Positions 43,285 through 51,563 of a stretch of DNA of 64,000 bases are shown here, in pieces. The notes beneath the pieces were generated by a model. The model was not told the origin of the DNA and did no database searches. It saw nothing but the letters and a program-made list of their open reading frames with translations. The first letter of the stretch is position 1; each line of letters starts with the position of its first letter. Made by a program: the position numbers and the translations under genes. Source of the stretch: Candidatus Dormiibacterota bacterium (lineage in GTDB: Bacteria; Chloroflexota; Dormibacteria; CF-121); contig DASZZN010000028.1 in the NCBI GenBank assembly GCA_035544955.1, positions 16,500 through 80,499 of the forward strand. Direction: 5' to 3'.

Positions 43285-46200
43285 GTGAGCGATTCTAAGC
43301 TAGCCTCCTCCACCACCTCCAACTCGCTGACTCCCCGAGCCACGCTGATGCGAGCCGCGTGCGAAGCCACCGCCGCGGATCCGATTGGGATTCCGCTAGC
43401 GAGCGTCTTCGATAAGGTCGCCACGATGCTTCCCCTGACTGCGGCCGATTTGGAACCGATACCGGATTACCCAAAAGAAAGACGCTTTGAAAGTAATCTA
43501 CGCTTCACCTCGATCAACGAGGCCAAGGCCGGCTGGCTGACAAAGATCAAGGGCATCTGGTCAATAACCAACGCCGGACGCCGCGCCCTTGCGGATTACC
43601 CAGACCCATCAGTTTTTCATAAGGAGGCTCAGCGCCTCTATAAGATGTGGAGCGCTAACCAAGAGCCTCGTGTCGAGGCCAAGTCGACAGGCGAACTTGA
43701 CCGCACAAGTGCTGACACTGCGCGTGCGCTTATGAGGCTCTTCTATCCCGATCAAGCGGTACGGGAATACTGTGAGGAACGGTTGGCAGCCAGTATCAGA
43801 TGGTCGGATGAAGCTCGCCCTGGCAGTTGGTCAGTGTCTATGCATGACACTCGCTTTCGGCTTATTGCCGGAAGAGTCTTCGTGTTTGACCTGGTTCCGT
43901 CTGAGGTCAACGTGGTCGTGGCGGGGGTGGGCATGGACGATAAAGAATTGGCTGCACTCGGAGAAGCCGGTGCCGTAGAGCCGTGGAAGACAGGACTTAT
44001 GCCGGATTTCCAGACAGTGACAGTTAAGGCCGAAAAACTCGCTACTGCTTGGCCTGAGCTTGAGGATGCTCATCGGGACGCAATTCTGCGAGCTGCAAAA
44101 ACAGCCAGCCGATCACCCTACATGAGCGCCCACTCGCGTGGCATCACCGCGATGCTCAGAGAGGACGTCGGCCTGGATGTCGCGGAGCCGCATGGACCCG
44201 AATTGGCCCCAGAAAAGATCTCAACAAGCCTCCAGGTTCGCACGCTGGCCGAGGCCTTAGCGGATTGGAATCGGGACAGCGCCTCGAGCCAGGTAGAGGC
44301 AGCCGAATTGGAACGAAAAGCGATCGTCGAGAAGTATCCGTTATCGGATTGGCCGACGATGACTCTTCAGCAATTCGCGCTGGGCCAAGACAAGGACGGC
44401 GACACCTTCTGTTATGTGATGGAGTTTGGCTCTCCTAGGTTGGGTAGCATTCGTGGTGGGTCAGCCCGGAAGCTAATCATCTATAAGCACGCTACCCAAC
44501 CCGGCTGGTACTTCGACCCCAAGTATTCCAGCGAAGAAACCGCGTGGAATGCAGTTAGGGACGCTTTCGTCCAGGCGTTTGAACTGGGGGAAAAGTACGA
44601 TTTCTCAGCGATTGAGGCGCTCGGCCCCCTCCGTCCGGGGCCTGCGCTCCGTACAAAGAGTATTTTCACCTACTTTCCGGATCGTTTGCTGCCCATATAT
44701 TCATCGGCCCATCTGGAGCACTTCACGCGCTTGTTGGATGGCCCGCCAGCTACGCTCACCGCTGTCGCGGCAAATCGGCGACTCTTCGATTTGATCTACG
44801 CGAGGCCGGAGTTCAAGGGATGGTCGACTTTCGAAGTCGGCCTATTCCTTTATCAGTGGGCCCACCCCCGTCAGACTAAGCGCATAGTCAAAATCGCCCC
44901 GGGCCGGGATGCGATCCTGTGGGATGAGTGTCGAGAGGGCGGCTTCATCTGCGTCGGCTGGGATAAGGTTGGTGACCTCGGCCGGTTTGGGTCCGAGGGC
45001 GAATTTAAAGAAGAGTTCACAGCTCAGTACCTTGATGAATACAAGGGCTCACAGGCTGCCACGAGTCTCAAGGCGGGAGAAGTATGGACGCTCCGGGAGC
45101 TCGAGCCTGGTGATCTAGTCATCGCTAACAAAGGTATCTCCCATGTCCTCGCAATAGGCACCGTCGTTGAGCCCGGGTATGTTTGGCGACCGGAGCGGCC
45201 CGAATACAAGCACACCGTCAGCGTCAAATGGGACGTGTCGGCCGAGACTGATATCGAACCCGTCCCTCAGTGGGCAATGAAGACGGTTGCCAACGTATCG
45301 CAAGAGCTTTATGGACGAATCATGCATGCTGCACCCGCCGGGTCGAAGTCCGAGACGCCTCCGAGCGATCTTCTGGAAATGCTCGGGCACGAACTCGACC
45401 GCCGAGGCCAGGCCATCCTCTACGGACCTCCGGGAACGGGCAAAACATACAACGCTCGACGATTTTCCGTTTGGTGGTTGCGAAGCGCCTGGAAGAAGGA
45501 AGACGCCAAGTGGGTACTCGGCGACAAGGATCTTTTCCAAGACGTCGAGGAAGAACTCACCTTGGTTCCGAACAATGACCCGAAACGCGCTGCCATCCTA
45601 ACCCGGGTCACCTTTCACCCTTCATATTCATACGAGGATTTCATCGAGGGATATAAACCACGACCAACAGAGGGAAAGGGTGGCCTGGAGCTCGAGCTCA
45701 GACAAGGTGCGTTCATGCGAGTCTGCCGCGAGGCTGCTGCGGATCCGGAAGGCCGGCCTTACCTTATCGTCATCGATGAAGTGAATCGGGGTAACATCCC
45801 AAAAATCTTTGGGGAGCTCATCACGCTCCTAGAAAAGGACAAGCGAGCCTTTCAAGTCCTACTACCGCAGAGCGGAGAGCGGTTCGGGGTGCCGAGCAAC
45901 GTGTTCATGATCGGCACCATGAACACTGCTGATCGCAGCATCAGGCTATTAGATGCCGCCTTGCGGCGCCGGTTTTCGTTCATCGAGCTCATGCCGAACG
46001 CTGACTTACTTTCCGGCGGGAGCGTCGAGGGTCGGTTGTCATTAGACCTCTTCCTTCGACAGCTGAATGAGCGGATTGCGAAGGAAGTTGGGCGCGAAAA
46101 GCAGATTGGGCACTCCTATTTCTTAGACGATCAGGGAGCGCCCGTAACGACAGCCGAGGCGTTCGCCCCACGCTTCCTGAGGGAAGTGGTGCCTCTCATT

Positions 46201-46371
46201 CAAGAGTATGCATACGACGACTTCGACATCTTCACTGAAATTCTGGGCCCCGGCTTAGTGGATGCTGTGAGGCAACGCCTGAAACAGGAGGTTCTGGATG
46301 ACCCGCAGGCGCTTGTCGAGGCACTAGCAGCAGAATTCAAGTCCGGGGAAGTTGATGCCGACGAAAGTTAA
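43285..46371 (+). CDS. mcrB: McrB-like AAA+ GTPase/ATPase with Mrr_N and EVE-like domains
   Basis: 1028 aa from a GTG at 43285. Residues 30-125 are a winged-helix Mrr_N-like domain (KERRFESNLRFTSINEAKA, GWLTKIKGIWSITNAGRRAL). Residues 530-660 look like an EVE/PUA-type domain (AILWDECREGGFICVGWDKV, then VIANKGISHVLAIGTVV), the fold that reads modified bases. The AAA+ core has Walker A GPPGTGKTYN (about 714), Walker B LIVIDEVNRG (about 828) and the McrB arginine region LDAALRRRFSF. It drives the McrC nuclease. The 17-bp overlap with the next gene supports a functional pair. Confidence 0.88.
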   Translation: MSDSKLASSTTSNSLTPRATLMRAACEATAADPIGIPLASVFDKVATMLPLTAADLEPIPDYPKERRFESNLRFTSINEAKAGWLTKIKGIWSITNAGRRALADYPDPSVFHKEAQRLYKMWSANQEPRVEAKSTGELDRTSADTARALMRLFYPDQAVREYCEERLAASIRWSDEARPGSWSVSMHDTRFRLIAGRVFVFDLVPSEVNVVVAGVGMDDKELAALGEAGAVEPWKTGLMPDFQTVTVKAEKLATAWPELEDAHRDAILRAAKTASRSPYMSAHSRGITAMLREDVGLDVAEPHGPELAPEKISTSLQVRTLAEALADWNRDSASSQVEAAELERKAIVEKYPLSDWPTMTLQQFALGQDKDGDTFCYVMEFGSPRLGSIRGGSARKLIIYKHATQPGWYFDPKYSSEETAWNAVRDAFVQAFELGEKYDFSAIEALGPLRPGPALRTKSIFTYFPDRLLPIYSSAHLEHFTRLLDGPPATLTAVAANRRLFDLIYARPEFKGWSTFEVGLFLYQWAHPRQTKRIVKIAPGRDAILWDECREGGFICVGWDKVGDLGRFGSEGEFKEEFTAQYLDEYKGSQAATSLKAGEVWTLRELEPGDLVIANKGISHVLAIGTVVEPGYVWRPERPEYKHTVSVKWDVSAETDIEPVPQWAMKTVANVSQELYGRIMHAAPAGSKSETPPSDLLEMLGHELDRRGQAILYGPPGTGKTYNARRFSVWWLRSAWKKEDAKWVLGDKDLFQDVEEELTLVPNNDPKRAAILTRVTFHPSYSYEDFIEGYKPRPTEGKGGLELELRQGAFMRVCREAAADPEGRPYLIVIDEVNRGNIPKIFGELITLLEKDKRAFQVLLPQSGERFGVPSNVFMIGTMNTADRSIRLLDAALRRRFSFIELMPNADLLSGGSVEGRLSLDLFLRQLNERIAKEVGREKQIGHSYFLDDQGAPVTTAEAFAPRFLREVVPLIQEYAYDDFDIFTEILGPGLVDAVRQRLKQEVLDDPQALVEALAAEFKSGEVDADES

Positions 46372-47725
46372 GGCATTACCCCCTCCTGTTGTGATGTATG
46401 AGTGGCAAACCGTTGAGGTGCCTGACGTACGTCAGACGAAATTTGATGCGGCGCTAACCCGCAGCCTGCATGAGCAGAACGACCTCATGCTTGACGTTCA
46501 ATGGCTTCAAGGCGACCGTGCACGAATCACAAGTCGCTCCTGGGTAGGCGTCGTTCGGTTCGAGACCTTCGAGGTCAGAGTTGTCCCCAAATTCGTTGGC
46601 GGGAACCTCGGCATCTTGCAGATGCTGGATTACACTCACGGCCTCGACTCGATTCGCAGGCTGGAGGCTCTGCAGCACCTCGAGGGGGACGGCGACAGCC
46701 TGGTGGATTTGGTTTGCTGGCTGCTGGCGGACCAATGTGAGTATGTACTTCGCCATGGCCTGCTAAGCGATTACGTGACCCATGAAGAGACCCTCAGCGC
46801 ACCGCGAGGGCGTCTTCAGATCGACCGGCAAATCCGTCTCCACTATGGTCAGGTCGATAGACTCGAATGCCGATTTGACGAATACGAGTCCGACATTCTC
46901 GAAAATCGGATCTTAGCCGTTGCCCTTCGTAAGGCTCGTGCGGTTTGCAGGAACGAGCGGGTACGAGCGATGGTCAGGCACATCGAGCCACTGTTTTCCG
47001 AAGTGTGTCCCACGGATAACCTCGATCTTCAAACGACGCGTCAGCAACTCGCCTACCATCGTCGAAACGCGCATTACAAACGAGGGCACCATTGGGCTTT
47101 TCTACTTCTCGGAGGCGGTGCCATCAAGGATGTTTACACGGCCGGCCTGGCGGAGGCCTTCGCTTTCATGTTTGATATGAACCGCCTGTTCGAGGAATTT
47201 GTGGAAAGGCTCTTGCAGAATGCCTTTCAGGGCACGGAGCACCGCGTCAGCCCACAGAGCCGTACGCACTCGATCGTTGTGGACGAGAAAGGCAAGAACT
47301 ATTCCACGGTGATCCCAGACCTATTGCTCAAGTCCGGTATGGGTAGTGCGGCGCGAATCGTACCGATCGATAGCAAGTACAAGCTTTACTCGGACCATAA
47401 GGTGTCGCCAAGCGACATTTACCAGGCATTTCTATACGCGTACGCCTTCGCCGCCCCGGGAAGCTTGCCAACCGCTGGCATCATCTTTCCAGCCGTTGAA
47501 GAGGCAAGAGGATTCAACCTCGCGGTACAGACCACCAAGGGAAGCGTGGGGGGCCGCATCCACGGCTTTGGAATCGACATTCCGACTGTATTAAGCCGAA
47601 TACGAGAGGCTCAGCCCGCAACTGCTATTGCTCGCGAGCTCGTGCGGGATCTGCTGGAACTTCTCGGGAGTGCGACTAAAGCTCAACCGGATATGGGGGC
47701 GGTGCCGGCGGTCGTGGCAGCGTGA
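46355..47725 (+). CDS. mcrC: McrC-like endonuclease subunit of the McrBC-type system
   Basis: 456 aa from the ATG at 46355 (an in-frame TTG precedes it), overlapping the mcrB-like gene by 17 bp. The N-terminal part resembles McrC's beta-rich domain; the PD-(D/E)xK core is Asp in STVIPDLLL and DSK in VPIDSKYKLY (about residues 322-343). McrBC-type complexes cut DNA with modified cytosines and depend on the McrB motor. The downstream gap contains site 2 of the palindrome. Confidence 0.85.
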   Translation: MPTKVKALPPPVVMYEWQTVEVPDVRQTKFDAALTRSLHEQNDLMLDVQWLQGDRARITSRSWVGVVRFETFEVRVVPKFVGGNLGILQMLDYTHGLDSIRRLEALQHLEGDGDSLVDLVCWLLADQCEYVLRHGLLSDYVTHEETLSAPRGRLQIDRQIRLHYGQVDRLECRFDEYESDILENRILAVALRKARAVCRNERVRAMVRHIEPLFSEVCPTDNLDLQTTRQQLAYHRRNAHYKRGHHWAFLLLGGGAIKDVYTAGLAEAFAFMFDMNRLFEEFVERLLQNAFQGTEHRVSPQSRTHSIVVDEKGKNYSTVIPDLLLKSGMGSAARIVPIDSKYKLYSDHKVSPSDIYQAFLYAYAFAAPGSLPTAGIIFPAVEEARGFNLAVQTTKGSVGGRIHGFGIDIPTVLSRIREAQPATAIARELVRDLLELLGSATKAQPDMGAVPAVVAA

Positions 47726-47820
47726 TCAGACCCAGCGAGGAAGGCGGCTTTGCAAGGCGAGCGCTGACTCCCGGATGGTGCCGGCCACGGCAGGCAGGGA
47801 GCGAGACGGTTGTCAGCTAT

Positions 47821-47997
47821 CTATCGTCCGGGCTTACGGAGCGGGTCGATACCCCTGAGGTGAACCCTCCGGTGAGCCTCCCTCAGTTTCTGTACGAGAT
47901 CGGCCGGCACCGATAGGTCGTATAACAGCAGGAACTCATAGTGGTTCGCGAGATCGTCGGCGTCAGCTCCTTTGAGCGTCCCCGTCGAGTTCCTCAT
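47821..47997 (-). CDS. Small hypothetical protein (low certainty)
   Basis: 58 aa from an ATG at 47997 (longer reading possible from 48081). ADDLANHYEFLLLYDLSVPA looks helical and protein-like, but length and isolation make it uncertain. It is the only coding candidate in the 382-bp gap between the mcrC-like gene and the glycosylase gene; the regulatory palindrome at 48019-48040 lies between it and the glycosylase. Confidence 0.3.
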   Translation of the reverse strand: MRNSTGTLKGADADDLANHYEFLLLYDLSVPADLVQKLREAHRRVHLRGIDPLRKPGR

Positions 47998-48018
47998 AAG
48001 AGCGATTGTCCGAGCGCG

Positions 48019-48040
48019 TTGTGACAGCTGTCTGTCGCGC
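48019..48040. promoter_or_regulatory. Regulatory palindrome, site 2
   Basis: TTGTGACAGCTGT, C, TGTCGCGC, 68 bp before the glycosylase start. It matches the core GACAGCTGTNTGTC of sites 1 and 3, with one arm less perfect. Confidence 0.6.
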
Positions 48041-48107
48041 GTAAGCGGCGCCACGGAACGCCAACAAACGCATGTCATCAAGCTGCCACCGGTTGTACTC
48101 GTTGAGA

Positions 48108-48695
48108 ATGCCTAATCAATTAGACGCCCAGATCTTCCCCCGTGACCCTTCGGCAAGCGCAATCCGGGTCGACAATCAAGGCAACCGGGCGGCACGCCTC
48201 CTTATCTTGGGCGAGGCCCCTGGGGCTGAGGAAGAACGACAGGGCAAGCCTTTTGTCGGCCCCGCGGGCAGTCTGCTCTTCGACCTGCTGTCAGAGATGG
48301 GCGTCTCTCGGGAGGATGTCTTCATGGCGAACGTCGTGCGGTTTCGGCCCTGGAGCCTTACCGCCGCAGGCAACCGTAAGGATCGAAAACCGAGCAAAAG
48401 GGAGATCGAAGCAGACGGGCGAGTGTTCAAGGAGGACCTCGCGGCGGTCCATCCGTCGGTAGTCCTCTCCTTGGGAGTGACCGCGGCAAGAGAGTTGGGC
48501 CTGAACGTCAGGTTAGGCATGACAAGGTTGCGCGGACAGCAAATCGATATTGGTGGGATCGCAATCGTGCCGAGTTTCCACCCCGGATACATCCGTCGGG
48601 ACGGGCGTAAGAAGCCCCTATTTATCGAGGACCTTCAGAAATGCGTCCGTTTGCTGGAAGACGGGTCACCCCGCCGGGTGGCCCCCTCAGCCTAA
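48108..48695 (+). CDS. Uracil-DNA glycosylase superfamily (family 4/5-like) protein lacking FeS cysteines
   Basis: 195 aa from the ATG at 48108. Motif A is LILGEAPGAEEERQGKPFVG and the second motif is VPSFHPGYIRRDG, as in family 4 UDGs (usually HPAYLLR). VVLSLGVTAARELG matches the central helix. Family 4/5 enzymes carry a 4Fe-4S cluster held by four cysteines; only one Cys (near the C-terminus, LQKCVRLL) is seen here. It may be a cluster-free glycosylase or a related hydrolase. It is preceded by the palindrome shared with helicase genes. Confidence 0.75.
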   Translation: MPNQLDAQIFPRDPSASAIRVDNQGNRAARLLILGEAPGAEEERQGKPFVGPAGSLLFDLLSEMGVSREDVFMANVVRFRPWSLTAAGNRKDRKPSKREIEADGRVFKEDLAAVHPSVVLSLGVTAARELGLNVRLGMTRLRGQQIDIGGIAIVPSFHPGYIRRDGRKKPLFIEDLQKCVRLLEDGSPRRVAPSA

Positions 48696-48730
48696 AACTC
48701 CGCCGGGAACGGCTAAACCCCACGGCCTCG

Positions 48731-48752
48731 TTTTGACAGCTGTATGTCCGAG
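48731..48752. promoter_or_regulatory. Regulatory palindrome, site 3
   Basis: TTTTGACAGCTGT, A, TGTCCGAG, 51 bp before the start of the 202-aa gene. It shares GACAGCTGTNTGTC with sites 1 and 2. It contains a TTGACA (48733-48738) that could be a -35, but no matching -10 is seen at normal spacing. Confidence 0.6.
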
Positions 48753-48802
48753 TTGGCGGGTTGGGCTGTACGCTTCGGAAAACTGACTCCGGGAGGTCTG
48801 AA

Positions 48803-49411
48803 ATGGGAAATCAAGGACGCTCGAAGGGCGGAGCCTCAAAGATCTCGTATGTCCAGCAGGGCGTCGTTACCCAGAACGAGTTTGCCAAGCTGGTCATGAT
48901 GGGCAGCGGCGGCCGGATCGAGCTGGCTGCCCCGCTGACCGATGAGGAGCGCCGGGACTTCGAGGTTCACGTGCACGGCCGCTACGGGTCGGCCCTGGCC
49001 CTGCAGGTCAAGAGCGCGATGGAGCTGACACGATTGAGCGCCAACGCCCTCTATCTGCGGGTCCACTTCGGGGTGCGGGCCAGCCGCGTGGTGAACGACC
49101 CAGTTTTCTGGTATTTCCTGGCTTATTTCAACCCGGCCACCATCCGGTTCGAGGATCCAACCTTTCTGGTGCCCTCGGCATTTCTTCACGAGCACGCGAG
49201 CCCGAGGAAGAAGGGCGACGATTGGCTCTTCACATTTCAGGCCAGCATGGAGCCAGGCTCGCACGACATGTGGGAGCCGTACCGCGTCAGCCAGCTGGCG
49301 CTGGGCAAGAAGGTAAAGCAGGTCATCGACGACCTTCGGAAGCTGCCCGCCTCGATCGACGCCTCTCAGCTGCTCGAGATGCCGGAGCTCATCTGGGCTC
49401 GGACGACGTAG
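48803..49411 (+). CDS. Hypothetical protein, paralogue A of a tandem pair (possible PD-(D/E)xK-like core)
   Basis: 202 aa from the ATG at 48803, preceded by GGGAGG; an in-frame ATG at 48761 gives 14 more residues without support. The block ISYVQQGVVTQNEFAKLVMM and the FEVHVHGR then LALQVKSAM pattern recall restriction-like nuclease cores (acidic strand followed by QxK). No family is recognised with certainty. It is paralogous to the next gene, 2 bp away, and preceded by palindrome site 3. Confidence 0.65.
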   Translation: MGNQGRSKGGASKISYVQQGVVTQNEFAKLVMMGSGGRIELAAPLTDEERRDFEVHVHGRYGSALALQVKSAMELTRLSANALYLRVHFGVRASRVVNDPVFWYFLAYFNPATIRFEDPTFLVPSAFLHEHASPRKKGDDWLFTFQASMEPGSHDMWEPYRVSQLALGKKVKQVIDDLRKLPASIDASQLLEMPELIWARTT

Positions 49412-49413
49412 CC

Positions 49414-49992
49414 ATGCGGATCAGCTCGGTGCAGCAAGGTTTGATCGTCGAAAACGAGTTCGCGAAGTTCCTCATGGTGGGCAGCGGCGGCAAGATCGAG
49501 CTGGCCAAGCCGATGTCCGACGACGAGCGGCGCGATTACGAAATTCATATCCGGGGCGAGTACGGGATGGGATTCGCTTGCCAGGTCAAGAGCGCGATGA
49601 GCCTGCACAAGATGTCGAAGAATGTGCGGTACATCAACATCTTCTTCGACGTGGCTGTCGAGCGGCTGGTCAACAGCCCCTTTTACTGGTACTTCGTGGC
49701 CTACCTCGACCCGAAGTCGATGGGACTGGCCGACCCGACGTTCTTGATCCCGTCGGAGGACTTTCACCGGCTGGCGGCCCCCATCCAGCGCAGCGGCATG
49801 TGGAGGTTCTCGATGGCGGCGAATATGGAGGCGAAGAGTCGCGACCGCTGGAATCGCTACCGTGTCGGGACGCTCGAGCTTGGAGAGCGCGTGCTGGAGA
49901 TCAGTCGGGAGTTAAGGAGAACCCATCCGCGGGCCACCCTGCCGGCACGACTGCTGGCGATGCCTGACGTGATGCTGGTGAGACCGAAATAG
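49414..49992 (+). CDS. Hypothetical protein, paralogue B of the tandem pair
   Basis: 192 aa from the ATG at 49414. It aligns with paralogue A over nearly its whole length: ISSVQQGLIVENEFAKFLMV, IELAKPMSDDERRDYEIHI, FACQVKSAM, FYWYFVAYLDP and DPTFLIPSEDF. The Glu/Asp followed by QVK is kept, which supports a PD-(D/E)xK-type core, but enzymatic function is an inference. It is followed 47 bp later by a large unknown protein on the same strand. Confidence 0.65.
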   Translation: MRISSVQQGLIVENEFAKFLMVGSGGKIELAKPMSDDERRDYEIHIRGEYGMGFACQVKSAMSLHKMSKNVRYINIFFDVAVERLVNSPFYWYFVAYLDPKSMGLADPTFLIPSEDFHRLAAPIQRSGMWRFSMAANMEAKSRDRWNRYRVGTLELGERVLEISRELRRTHPRATLPARLLAMPDVMLVRPK

Positions 49993-50039
49993 GCCACTCT
50001 ACGTCCATTTCGCACCGTTCTGAGCGACAAGCGCGCATT

Positions 50040-51494
50040 ATGTCGAGCGTGCAGGGCGACGCAAGCTGGCCTGACGGACGCACCTGGCTGGTGCTTCAGC
50101 GCGATCTGTCGGTATGGCTGCGCCAAGTCGAGGCGGCGACGTTCACAACGATGGTGCTGGACCTCACCGACAGAGGCACCCGGGCCGTCGAGGCAGGCTC
50201 GACGATCGAGGAGTCGCTCAGAGACGCCCTGTCGCGCGCGGCCAAGGAGCCGGCACGAGGGATGCAAGGCGCGGTTCCCGACCGGATCCAGGTTCCGAAC
50301 GGACTGGTCCCAGCCCTGGAGTCGGTGCTGGAATCGCTCCAAGACGACGCCGGGTTTCGTCCCGACACCGTCGTCGAGGAAGTCACTCCCGAGGAGGGAG
50401 CCGAGTGGGTATTCGATGACTTCATCACGCAGATTGTCGGCCGGCAGCCCGCCGAGGAGCGGCTCTTTCCTGAAGACGCGACGCTGCTTTACGAACAGGC
50501 GCGGCGGTTCATGGAGGCAGCACCATGGCAGCAATGGACCTCGGACGACGCGTTGCTCATCGACCTCAAGGTCGGCAGCGAGCGGTTGGAGGGCATCGCC
50601 ACCATCATCGGCCACGGCTCCACGCAACCGGGCATCCTACTAACTCCTGGGCGTGAGCGCGCCGGCACGTTGATGGAATCGGGCACTGGTCCTCCGCCCG
50701 GCACGCTGCTCACGCAGCTGGAAGGAACTGAGGGACACCCCGACCTTTTCCTGCGCGCCAGGCGGTACGGCTGGCCGGCAGATGCGGCGCTGACCCCCAG
50801 CTTCATCAGCATGCAAGAGAGCGGCTTTCGAGAGCTGGACCGTCGGGAGTCCTGGCCGATGGCGCTCGCGCTCGCCGGTGTGGTGAAGCATTTCGAGGGA
50901 GGCGGACGCGCGGACACCTGGGGCAATCTCGACCTGCCGACTGGACGTCGCGGCCGGTATCACGTCCGAAAAGCTCCGGAGATGGAGTCGCCTCCGAGAC
51001 GAGGCGACCTTATCGGCATCAAGATTACGCAGGATCTGCTGTCAGATGGCTCCGAGATCCAGATCGGAGTGATGCCGCCGGACAGCCTTTCCACCTTTAG
51101 ACACGAGGCTGATGTGGTGGTTCGTAGTGACGCCGTATTCCCCGCCGGGATCAGGAGCGTCCCGGTGATCACGATCACGCCTTCGAATCGCGCCTTCGCC
51201 GGCGTGGTCGATCGGCTAAAGCGGGCACGACCCCTGGGAGTCACGGTGATCAATAGACCAGAGGGCCCCTTGCTTACGGTTATGGGCCAACGAGCCGGCT
51301 ACGTCATCGCCAATGATCCGGCGATGTCCCAGGTTTGGGAGCGGAATCTCAAGGAGTCGGACGGAGCTCACGTGCTGATGGTGAGCGACGGCGTGACGAA
51401 CATCGAGGAGCCCGACCCCGACCGGCCAGGCCTCGGGCGACCCGGACACGTCTACGGACTCTTCGAGTGCGTCCTCCGCGGCGGGATGACGTAG
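50040..51494 (+). CDS. Hypothetical protein of 484 aa
   Basis: Not recognised. ATG at 50040; soluble, acidic, without membrane helix or signal peptide. Two parts can be seen: an N-terminal alpha/beta half with several conserved-looking stretches (ALLIDLKVGSERLEGIATII, GHGSTQPGILLTPGRERA) and a C-terminal half with LPTGRRGRYHVRKAP and KITQDLLSDGSEIQIGVMP. It is in line with the tandem paralogues, 47 bp downstream, and may form a unit with them. A strong hairpin follows the stop. Confidence 0.6.
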   Translation: MSSVQGDASWPDGRTWLVLQRDLSVWLRQVEAATFTTMVLDLTDRGTRAVEAGSTIEESLRDALSRAAKEPARGMQGAVPDRIQVPNGLVPALESVLESLQDDAGFRPDTVVEEVTPEEGAEWVFDDFITQIVGRQPAEERLFPEDATLLYEQARRFMEAAPWQQWTSDDALLIDLKVGSERLEGIATIIGHGSTQPGILLTPGRERAGTLMESGTGPPPGTLLTQLEGTEGHPDLFLRARRYGWPADAALTPSFISMQESGFRELDRRESWPMALALAGVVKHFEGGGRADTWGNLDLPTGRRGRYHVRKAPEMESPPRRGDLIGIKITQDLLSDGSEIQIGVMPPDSLSTFRHEADVVVRSDAVFPAGIRSVPVITITPSNRAFAGVVDRLKRARPLGVTVINRPEGPLLTVMGQRAGYVIANDPAMSQVWERNLKESDGAHVLMVSDGVTNIEEPDPDRPGLGRPGHVYGLFECVLRGGMT

Positions 51495-51520
51495 GCGGCC
51501 TTCACGGTCGCACAAGCAAA

Positions 51521-51546
51521 CGAGGCCGGTCCTCGGGCCGGCCTCG
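51521..51546. terminator. Bidirectional hairpin terminator between convergent genes
   Basis: CGAGGCCGG (51521-51529) and CCGGCCTCG (51538-51546) form a 9-bp perfect stem with an 8-base loop, in the 69-bp gap between the stops of the 484-aa protein and the ABM-like protein. No clear T-run follows on either side. Confidence 0.55.
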
Positions 51547-51563
51547 CTCTCGCTGACGAACGA

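Noticed and set aside
24900..48700. CRISPR array, prophage or transposon in the accessory region
   Set aside because: No direct-repeat/spacer array, no phage structural genes and no transposase or integrase genes were found by reading; only the tRNA fragment and an excisionase-like HTH hint at mobility.
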